Source: an uncultured Lachnospiraceae bacterium
GTDB taxonomy: Bacteria; Bacillota; Clostridia; Lachnospirales; Lachnospiraceae
Length of the DNA stretch: 9,417 nt
NCBI GenBank assembly: GCA_947589175.1
Contig: CANPZR010000091.1
Coordinates: 1-9,417 of the forward strand
Reading direction: 5' to 3'
The position numbers and the translations under genes are program-made. Below are positions 1 to 5,287 of the stretch, one piece after another. The notes beneath the pieces were generated by a model, which saw only the letters and a list, made by a program, of their open reading frames with translations, was not told where the DNA came from and made no database searches. Position 1 is the first letter of the stretch. Every line of letters begins with the position of its first letter.

Positions 1-171
1 AAGGGCGGCGGCGACCACGATATGTTCTATTACAATCTGCCTTATGAAAAGGATTACGATCTGTGCAACTGGCGCCCTATGCGCCTGTATAGCGGCAATA
101 TCATCAAGTACTATCAGTACAAGCTGGATCAGCCGGTAGTGCTCTTCACCGACCCGGACGGGATGGAATGA
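1..171 (+). CDS. 3' end of an unrecognised gene (partial, 56 codons)
   Basis: An open frame enters from the left edge and ends at TGA (169-171). The visible 56-residue C-terminus is rich in aromatic residues (11 of 56 are F, W or Y) and includes the stretches CNWRPMRLYSGN and DQPVVLFTDPDGME. It has no membrane segment and no motif I recognise. The codon choice is like the neighbouring genes (GGC, CTG, ATC and AAG preferred), and a strong intrinsic terminator follows the stop by about 10 nt, so I take this as a genuine gene end. It is transcribed convergently to the response regulator gene that follows. The aromatic-rich, hydrophilic character could fit an extracellular or carbohydrate-active protein, but this is only a guess; the function is unknown. 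Confidence 0.75.
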   Translation, partial: KGGGDHDMFYYNLPYEKDYDLCNWRPMRLYSGNIIKYYQYKLDQPVVLFTDPDGME

Positions 172-181
172 CTGAACTGGC

Positions 182-213
182 AGGGAACAGGCGCTTTACC
201 TGTTCCCTTTTCT
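182..213 (+). terminator. Rho-independent terminator of the left-edge gene
   Basis: A perfect 10-bp stem (AGGGAACAGG at 182-191 pairs with CCTGTTCCCT at 199-208) has a 7-nt loop and continues into TTTTCT. The U-tract exists only on the plus-strand transcript, so it should stop rightward transcription. The stop codon of the convergent response regulator gene (TAA on the minus strand, 196-198) sits in the loop, and its last three sense codons sit in the right arm of the stem. Confidence 0.88.
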
Positions 214-996
214 ATTGGGTCTCCTTTTTCTCTCTTTTCGGATCATGCTGTTTATATTCATAATGGGAATCAGTCTTCTGATTCTTTCCATGAATTTTTT
301 CTTCATGACCGTCCCTATTTCGAGAACCGTATCATCGCCCTTGATATAAATATAACGGTTTACAGGATCTATGCGGCGAATCTGCCACACATTGACAAAC
401 GACTGCCTGCTGCATTGCAGAAAATAGTCGGAATCCAGTTCCTCCAGCAGCGAAATACAGGACTTATACGGTATGATATAAACCCCGTCAGACGTCCCCA
501 CATGAAGCTTTTTCCCTCTGTTAAATGCATATTTAATATCTTTCACGCACACTGCCTCCAGCATCCCATTTATATGGAAGAAAACGCTTCTGTCCCGGGA
601 GTCGTCCGTCCGATACCGGATTGCCTTCTGCAAAGCCTTTCTTACCATCTGAACGTCAAAGGGCTTTTCCACGAATTTATAACAGTGCACATCGCTGTAC
701 ATGGTGAGTTTCAGATCATATAAATCAGAAATAATGATAATGGGCGTAAACTGGTATTTTTCTATATTTCTGATATTGTAGGCAAGCTCCGCCCCCGACT
801 GGTCCCCTCCCCTTTTTCCCGGATGGAGGGCAACGTCGATCAGGAACACGTCAATTGACACCCGCAGGGAAATGGCATATGCCTCCTCCTCGTTCGCCAT
901 AGAAAAAATTCGTGCGCCGGCATCCACCTGGCGCACGATATTTTCCAGTACCGCCCTCGTTTTTTTATGTTTTTCCACGATCAGTACTTCTTTCAA
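196..996 (-). CDS. REC-LytTR response regulator (AlgR/AgrA/LytR class)
   Basis: A 266-residue two-domain transcription factor. Residues 1 to about 128 form a receiver domain: VLIVEKH at 4-10, predicted phosphoacceptor Asp54 in FLIDVAL, Ser90 at the end of strand 4 (IIIIS), and Lys111-Pro112 (FVEKPF). Residues about 138-243 form a LytTR DNA-binding domain, with the family's typical run from YAFNRGKKLHV through YIIPYKSCISLLEEL to FLQCSRQSFVNVWQIRRID. The final 16 residues are very basic (nine K/R). The start is TTG, chosen because AGGAGG lies 6 nt upstream and no ATG is near in frame. One acidic-pocket position is odd: where receivers usually have two adjacent acids, this protein has Glu8-Lys9, so the Mg2+ site may be weakened. 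It lies 17 nt downstream of cysK on the same strand and is probably co-transcribed. No partner kinase is adjacent, and the target genes cannot be told from the sequence. Confidence 0.92.
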   Translation of the reverse strand: MKEVLIVEKHKKTRAVLENIVRQVDAGARIFSMANEEEAYAISLRVSIDVFLIDVALHPGKRGGDQSGAELAYNIRNIEKYQFTPIIIISDLYDLKLTMYSDVHCYKFVEKPFDVQMVRKALQKAIRYRTDDSRDRSVFFHINGMLEAVCVKDIKYAFNRGKKLHVGTSDGVYIIPYKSCISLLEELDSDYFLQCSRQSFVNVWQIRRIDPVNRYIYIKGDDTVLEIGTVMKKKFMERIRRLIPIMNINSMIRKERKRRPNRKGNR

Positions 997-1002
997 TATG
1001 GG

Positions 1003-1008
1003 CCTCCT
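1003..1008 (-). promoter_or_regulatory. Ribosome binding site fixing the TTG start of the response regulator
   Basis: On the minus strand the perfect Shine-Dalgarno AGGAGG is followed by 6 nt (CCCATA) and then TTG at 996-994. The first in-frame ATG in the protein is Met33, which lies inside the receiver fold, so TTG is the supported start. The site falls in the 17-nt gap after the cysK stop codon, consistent with operon translation. Confidence 0.85.
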
Positions 1009-1014
1009 GACATA

Positions 1015-1944
1015 TCACTCCGCAAACATCGGCGTCGAGAGATATCTATCACCTGTATCCGGGAGCAGCGCAACGATTACCTTGCCCTTGTTTTCCGGAC
1101 GCTTGGCCAATTCTGTGGCAGCCCATACGGCCGCGCCGGAGGAAATGCCCACTAACAGTCCTTCTTTTCTCGCCAGCGTGCGGCCTGCCTCAAAAGCGGC
1201 TTCATTTTCTACCGGAATGATTTCATCATACACCTTTACATTCAGCGTGTCCGGTATAAATCCGGCGCCAATGCCCTGAATCTTGTGGGGGCCCGACGTT
1301 CCCTTAGAGAGTACCGGCGATCCGGCCGGCTCCACCGCAACTACCTTGACATTCGGATTTTTGCTCTTCAGATACTCGCCCACGCCGGTAATCGTGCCGC
1401 CCGTGCCTACGCCGGCCACAAAAATATCCACCTTGCCATCCGTGTCCTCCCAGATTTCAGGTCCGGTAGTAGCGCGATGTATGGCGGGATTGGCCGGATT
1501 GGTAAACTGGCTGGGCACAAAGCTGTCCGGCGTACTGTCCGCCAGATCCAACGCCTTTTCAATTGCGCCTTTCATTCCCTTCGCTCCCTCTGTCAGCACA
1601 AGTTCCGCGCCGTACGCCTTAAGAAGATTGCGGCGCTCAACGCTCATCGTCTCCGGCATGGTAAGAATCACGCGGTATCCCCTGGCCGCCGCCACTGCTG
1701 CAAGGCCGATTCCGGTGTTGCCGCTGGTCGGCTCAATAATCACCGATCCCGGCTTCAGCTCGCCGCTCTGCTCCGCCTCGTCGATCATCGCCCTGGCAAT
1801 CCGATCCTTTACGCTTCCGGCCGGGTTAAAATACTCCAATTTCGCGTAAATATCCGCTCCTAATTCCTTTTCCGCCCCGTAATTGTTTAATTTCAATAAA
1901 GGGGTTCCCCCAATCAGATCGGTAATTCTCTCAGCTGCCTTCAT
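1015..1944 (-). CDS. cysK: Cysteine synthase A (O-acetylserine sulfhydrylase)
   Basis: A 309-residue, cytoplasmic, PLP-dependent enzyme that makes L-cysteine from O-acetyl-L-serine and sulfide, the last step of assimilatory cysteine synthesis. The PLP-binding Lys46 lies in NPAGSVKDR. The substrate loop TSGNTG is at 73-78 and the phosphate-binding glycine loop GTGGT at 180-184. GISSGAA (267-272) is the conserved segment near the PLP pyridine nitrogen, and the C-terminus has PDTGDRYLST. Its length matches Firmicutes CysK (about 305-310). The ATG start is supported by AGGAGA 8 nt upstream (1953-1958). It is the first gene of a likely two-gene operon with the LytTR regulator. cysE (serine acetyltransferase), a common partner, is not in the window. 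Transcription probably starts near 2006 from a near-consensus promoter, with a palindrome close to the start point. The roughly 60-nt leader is too short for a T-box or S-box riboswitch. CysM or a cystathionine beta-synthase-like enzyme is less likely given the motif set. Confidence 0.96.
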   Translation of the reverse strand: MKAAERITDLIGGTPLLKLNNYGAEKELGADIYAKLEYFNPAGSVKDRIARAMIDEAEQSGELKPGSVIIEPTSGNTGIGLAAVAAARGYRVILTMPETMSVERRNLLKAYGAELVLTEGAKGMKGAIEKALDLADSTPDSFVPSQFTNPANPAIHRATTGPEIWEDTDGKVDIFVAGVGTGGTITGVGEYLKSKNPNVKVVAVEPAGSPVLSKGTSGPHKIQGIGAGFIPDTLNVKVYDEIIPVENEAAFEAGRTLARKEGLLVGISSGAAVWAATELAKRPENKGKVIVALLPDTGDRYLSTPMFAE

Positions 1945-1985
1945 AACTATTCTCTCCTTTTTATTTTATTTTCACTTTTTCCTAT

Positions 1986-1999
1986 ATTCCCTAGTGAAT
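1986..1999. promoter_or_regulatory. Candidate repressor operator in the cysK leader
   Basis: ATTCCCTAGTGAAT is a 14-bp palindrome with six of seven base pairs symmetric. It lies just downstream of the predicted cysK start point (about 2006), a typical repressor position. The GGAAT/CTAGG flavour recalls Rrf2-type sites such as those of CymR, which represses cysteine genes in Firmicutes. That assignment is from memory and unproven, and no such regulator gene is in the window. Confidence 0.4.
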
Positions 2000-2012
2000 T
2001 AATATGATTTAG

Positions 2013-2041
2013 ATTTTAACACTATTTCCTCCCTTTGTCAA
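2013..2041 (-). promoter_or_regulatory. Sigma-A type promoter of cysK and the response regulator
   Basis: Read on the minus strand, TTGACA (2041-2036) is a perfect -35, followed by a 17-nt spacer and TAAAAT (2018-2013) as -10. A TG one base before the -10 (2021-2020) adds an extended -10. The predicted start is about 2006, giving a leader of roughly 60 nt to the cysK ATG. It is divergent to the promoter at 2068-2096; 26 bp separate the two -35 boxes. Confidence 0.85.
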
Positions 2042-2044
2042 CCC

Positions 2045-2127
2045 TGCAATGAGCTTGCATAAAAACCTTGTGCAAATTAACTAAATGTGATATACTGGAA
2101 AAACAGAATATATGCTTTTTTGCACAA
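2045..2127. repeat. Inverted TGCAA/TTGCA half-sites in the divergent promoter region
   Basis: Four half-sites alternate in orientation: TGCAA 2045-2049, TTGCA 2055-2059, TGCAA 2071-2075 and TTGCA 2120-2124. The last two are the cores of a longer 9-bp inverted repeat, TTGTGCAAA (2068-2076) and TTTGCACAA (2119-2127), with centres 51 bp apart. One arm covers the -35 of the rightward promoter and the other lies about 20 bp past its start. This is the arrangement of paired operators for a dimeric regulator, but the regulator is unknown and the short motif could recur by chance. Confidence 0.45.
2068..2096 (+). promoter_or_regulatory. Extended -10 promoter of the binding-protein/MCP operon
   Basis: TTGTGC (2068-2073) as -35, a 17-nt spacer and TATACT (2091-2096) as -10, with TG at 2088-2089 giving the extended form TGnTATACT. 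The predicted start is about 2103, leaving a leader of about 53 nt before the ATG at 2156. The -35 is weaker than that of the divergent cysK promoter and is embedded in an inverted repeat, so it may be regulated. Confidence 0.7.
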
Positions 2128-2155
2128 ATTGATTGTCGAAAGAAGGGATACCGTT

Positions 2156-3163
2156 ATGAAAAAACTGAAAATGAGCTTTATCAGCCTGTTTCTGGTCGTC
2201 TGCATGGTATTGACATCCTGCGGGCAGGAAAGTGCGGCGACACCGGAAGAAGAGCAGACAGCCGAAAACAGCTCCCTGATTACTGTGGGATTTGCGCTGT
2301 CCGGCGCCAGTGCGGGCTGGAGTGCGGCGTTAGTTCAGTCCGTGAAGGACAACTGCACAGAGGAAAATGGCATCAACTTATTATTTGAGAGCGCCGACGA
2401 CAGCTTTGACAAGCAGGTAGAGATCATGCGCTCCTTTATTGAGAAAAAAGTGGACGCCATCGGATTTACGCCCCTTGTCTCAGACGGATGGGACGACGTC
2501 CTGAAGGAAGCGAAGGATGCGGGCATTCCAGTCATTATGCTGGACCGCACCATCAACACGGAAGATGATACCCTGTACACCAGCTGGGTAGGATCTGATT
2601 TCCTGCTGGAAGGCTATAAGGGCGCCGACTGGCTGATTGAGTATATGAAAGAACACTATACCGGCAAGGGCAAGATCAAGGTGGGGATTTTCCAGGGAAC
2701 GCTGGGAGCCAGCGCCGAGGTCGGCCGTACCCAGGGCATCGAGGAGATGCTCGGCGACGCCGGCAATTATAAGATTGTCTACAAGGCCGAGGGCGGGTTC
2801 AGCCACGACGGCGGCGTTGAGAACATGAAGAAGGTTCTCGACCAGGGACTGGATCTGGATGTTTTAGTCGCGGAGAATGACGACATGGCGTTAGGAGCCA
2901 TCGAAGTCATGGAGAAGCATGGCATCAAGCCCGGAAAGGACATTGTCATCCTCTCCTTCGACGCTACGACTCCCGGTTTTGAGGCCATGATCGCCGGCAA
3001 GATCAACTGCGACATGGAATGTAATCCACTGAGCGGAAAGACATTCGTAGAACTGATCAAAAAGTCCCTAAACGGAGATCCTGTAGAGAAAAAGACCTAC
3101 GTTCAGGAGCAGCTTTTCCCCGCTGACACAGCGGCCGATTACATTGACGGAAGAAAGTATTAA
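2156..3163 (+). CDS. YtfQ-like sugar-binding lipoprotein (periplasmic-binding family 4)
   Basis: A 335-residue substrate-binding protein of the ribose/galactofuranose type, anchored outside the membrane as a lipoprotein. Residues 1-21 form a signal peptide ending in lipobox LTSC with lipidated Cys22; an acidic, Ala/Thr/Ser linker runs to about 40. The two-lobed fold follows: VGFALSG (44-50) with Gly54-Trp55, FIEKKVDAIGFTPL (94-107), GIPVIMLDRT (123-132), VGIFQGTLGAS (176-186), AENDDMALGAIE (239-250) and ECNPLSG (288-294). These segments resemble E. coli YtfQ, which binds galactofuranose, but the actual ligand is not known. The ATG at 2156 is chosen because GAAGGG lies 8 nt upstream and the signal peptide starts there; an upstream GTG in frame (2087) falls inside the promoter. 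No ABC permease or ATPase gene is near, and the MCP gene follows after 27 nt. The protein may therefore feed the chemoreceptor, or serve a transporter encoded elsewhere. Confidence 0.9.
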   Translation: MKKLKMSFISLFLVVCMVLTSCGQESAATPEEEQTAENSSLITVGFALSGASAGWSAALVQSVKDNCTEENGINLLFESADDSFDKQVEIMRSFIEKKVDAIGFTPLVSDGWDDVLKEAKDAGIPVIMLDRTINTEDDTLYTSWVGSDFLLEGYKGADWLIEYMKEHYTGKGKIKVGIFQGTLGASAEVGRTQGIEEMLGDAGNYKIVYKAEGGFSHDGGVENMKKVLDQGLDLDVLVAENDDMALGAIEVMEKHGIKPGKDIVILSFDATTPGFEAMIAGKINCDMECNPLSGKTFVELIKKSLNGDPVEKKTYVQEQLFPADTAADYIDGRKY

Positions 3164-3190
3164 GGAGCCAGAATGGAGGATAGATGATAT

Positions 3191-5206
3191 ATGAAACATG
3201 TAAACAAACTCAACAGTATTGCGCTGAAGCTGGTTTCCGGCTTTATGGTTGTCATTATACTGATCATACTATTAGGAGTCATTTCCTACAACCGTTCTTC
3301 CAGCGCTCTGTCAAGATCTTATGAGCAGAACATGACCGGCACATCCGCTACGACGGCCACTTATCTGGAACTGGGCATGTCTCAGGTCACAGCCGAGGCG
3401 CAGAAGATTGTCGATAATATTAATTTTTACGATTACTACCGGGGCACTTATAAGAATGACGGCCCCCGTGAGTACATGGCATGGGCTTCTCTGTACAACA
3501 CGATCCAGTCAGCGGCCGGCGCCAGCGAGTTTATCAGCTCCATCACGGTACTGGGCGACTACGGAGACGGCATTTCTTCCTCGGGAAGCCTGGACAGCAG
3601 CTTTTATGAGACATTTGCCGGGACAGTTCCCGAGAACACGGAGGACGGCGTATGGATCGGCTCCCACAGCGAGCTGGATCAGGTCCTCAACATTGACAAG
3701 AGCCGCTATGCAGCCTCTTATGTACAGTCCTTCGTCAACTTCAACGGATACGTAATCATTGATGTAAACACCAAGGCGATTACCGGCGTGCTGGAGAATC
3801 TGGGACTGGATGAGGGAATCATCATGGGATATGTCTCCTCGGACGGGACGGAGATTTTGAATGTAGAGGCGCAGGAAACAGTCTTCGGCGAACAGGAATT
3901 TTACAAAACAGCCGTAGAGTCCGGTGTTTCGGAAACGACCATGGAAAAGTATAACGGTGAAAAATACATGTTCGTCTTTTCACCCATCGGCAAGACGGGC
4001 TCCAGCGTATGCTGTCTGGTTCCGCAGAGAGTGATGCTCAGCCAGGCCTATGTGATTCGAAATATCACCATTGGAATCGTCATCTTTGCCATCGTCATCG
4101 CGATTCTTATCGCCCTGTTCCTCGCCTTCAACATCCAGAAGGCGATCAGCGGAATCGTGAAGGTGCTGGAAAAGGCCGCAAGCGGCGACCTCACCGGAAA
4201 GACGAACCTCAAGAGAAAGGACGAGTTCGGAAGCCTCAGCAACAGCACGAACAGCATGATTACCAGCATGAAGTCGCTGCTTGAAAAGGTAAATCAGGTC
4301 AGCAGCCTGGTGCAGACATCCTCCAACGACGTAACCCAGACCTCCGAGCTGCTGGTATCCTCCTCCGATGAGATCCGCAATGTGGTAGAAGATATTGAGA
4401 CCGGCGCATCCTCCCAGGCAAGCGAAGCGGAGAAATGTCTGGAGCAGATGGACGGCCTGTCCGGCAAGATCAACACGCTGACCAACAATACCAGCGTGAT
4501 CGAGCAGATTTCCCACAATACAAGAGCCTATGTAGATCAGGGAATCGACATCATGGCAGAGCTCAGCCAGCGCTCGAAGGATACACAGGAGATTACATCC
4601 GCTGTCATTGAGGGCATCAACAAGCTGAACAGCGAATCCGAAAACATCAAGAGCATTGTAGAAGTAATTAACGGCATCTCCGATCAGACCAGCCTGCTGA
4701 GCCTGAACGCCTCCATTGAGGCGGCCAGAGCCGGTGAGTCCGGAAAGGGCTTCGGCGTCGTAGCCGATGAGATTCGAAAGCTCGCAGACGAGTCCCTGCA
4801 GGCTGTCGGCGAAATTTCCGATATCATCACGAGGATCAGCGAGCAGACCGAAGTGACCGTAGAGACGGCCAGACAGGCGGAGAGCATCGTAGATTCCCAG
4901 CAGAAGGCTCTGGCCACTACCATCGAGCTGTTCCACGGCATCGACGAGCATGTAGGTAACCTGACCGCTAACCTGGAAAATATCACAAGCGGCATCAGCC
5001 AGATGTCCGACGCGAAGGATCAGACGCTTTCGGCAATCAAGAGCATTTCCCAGGTTTCGGATCAGTCCGCAGCCGCTACCACCGAGGTTTCCGCTACCAT
5101 CGTCAACCAGCTGGATGCTGTCAGAGGGCTGAATGATAATGCGGTCACGCTGACCAACAACGCAAAGGATCTGTTAGACGCTGTCGCACAGTTCAAGTTG
5201 GATTAA
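3191..5206 (+). CDS. Methyl-accepting chemotaxis protein with extracellular sensor
   Basis: A 671-residue transmembrane chemoreceptor that would control CheA kinase through CheW. TM1 is about 11-32, an extracellular sensor 33-290 and TM2 about 291-313. HAMP is about 314-366, followed by a long coiled coil with the conserved hairpin tip at about 489-535 (ISDQTSLLSLNASIEAARAGE then GFGVVADEIRKLADES). About 150 residues lie on each side of the tip, fitting a 44-heptad class receptor of Firmicutes. The sensor is probably a Cache-like fold (LGDYGDG, GYVIIDVNTKAITGVLENLG, then YVSSDGTEI), but it lacks the YxxxxRxW amino-acid motif. An adjacent Cys pair (274-275) lies just before TM2. There is no C-terminal CheR-binding pentapeptide. 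GGAGGA (3175-3180) lies 10 nt before the ATG. It is co-transcribed with the binding lipoprotein, which may present ligand to the sensor. No other che or flagellar gene is present here. Confidence 0.95.
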   Translation: MKHVNKLNSIALKLVSGFMVVIILIILLGVISYNRSSSALSRSYEQNMTGTSATTATYLELGMSQVTAEAQKIVDNINFYDYYRGTYKNDGPREYMAWASLYNTIQSAAGASEFISSITVLGDYGDGISSSGSLDSSFYETFAGTVPENTEDGVWIGSHSELDQVLNIDKSRYAASYVQSFVNFNGYVIIDVNTKAITGVLENLGLDEGIIMGYVSSDGTEILNVEAQETVFGEQEFYKTAVESGVSETTMEKYNGEKYMFVFSPIGKTGSSVCCLVPQRVMLSQAYVIRNITIGIVIFAIVIAILIALFLAFNIQKAISGIVKVLEKAASGDLTGKTNLKRKDEFGSLSNSTNSMITSMKSLLEKVNQVSSLVQTSSNDVTQTSELLVSSSDEIRNVVEDIETGASSQASEAEKCLEQMDGLSGKINTLTNNTSVIEQISHNTRAYVDQGIDIMAELSQRSKDTQEITSAVIEGINKLNSESENIKSIVEVINGISDQTSLLSLNASIEAARAGESGKGFGVVADEIRKLADESLQAVGEISDIITRISEQTEVTVETARQAESIVDSQQKALATTIELFHGIDEHVGNLTANLENITSGISQMSDAKDQTLSAIKSISQVSDQSAAATTEVSATIVNQLDAVRGLNDNAVTLTNNAKDLLDAVAQFKLD

Positions 5207-5246
5207 AGATAGCGCTTTACAAGCAAAGAATACTATATTTAAGGCT

Positions 5247-5282
5247 AAAAATAAGACTGCCGGTCTGGCAGTCTTATTTTTT
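5247..5282. terminator. Bidirectional intrinsic terminator between convergent MCP and kinase genes
   Basis: A 15-bp stem has a GC-bearing core, AAGACTGCC (5253-5261) with GGCAGTCTT (5267-5275), and a 5-nt loop GGTCT. It is extended by A/T pairs. T-rich tails exist on both strands (TTATTTTTT to the right, TTATTTTAG on the minus strand), so it can end both the binding-protein/MCP transcript and the convergent kinase transcript, whose stop codon is at 5290-5288. Confidence 0.92.
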
Positions 5283-5287
5283 CACTA

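Noticed and set aside
1283..1863. Two overlapping plus-strand open frames of about 190 codons opposite cysK
   Set aside because: Both are shadows of the GC-rich cysK gene, which has complete catalytic motifs.
1945..2012. T-box, SAM or other riboswitch in the cysK leader
   Set aside because: The predicted leader is only about 60 nt, has no T-box sequence, no antiterminator/terminator pair and no SAM-aptamer core.
2087..2155. Upstream GTG start for the binding lipoprotein
   Set aside because: It would add 23 residues in front of a clear lipoprotein signal peptide, lies on the -10 region of the promoter and has no ribosome binding site. ATG at 2156 has GAAGGG 8 nt upstream.
3980..4951. A 323-codon open frame antisense to the MCP gene
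   Set aside because: It is a shadow of the repetitive coiled-coil codons of the MCP. The composition is unlike a real protein, there is no ribosome binding site, and the MCP frame has full family conservation.
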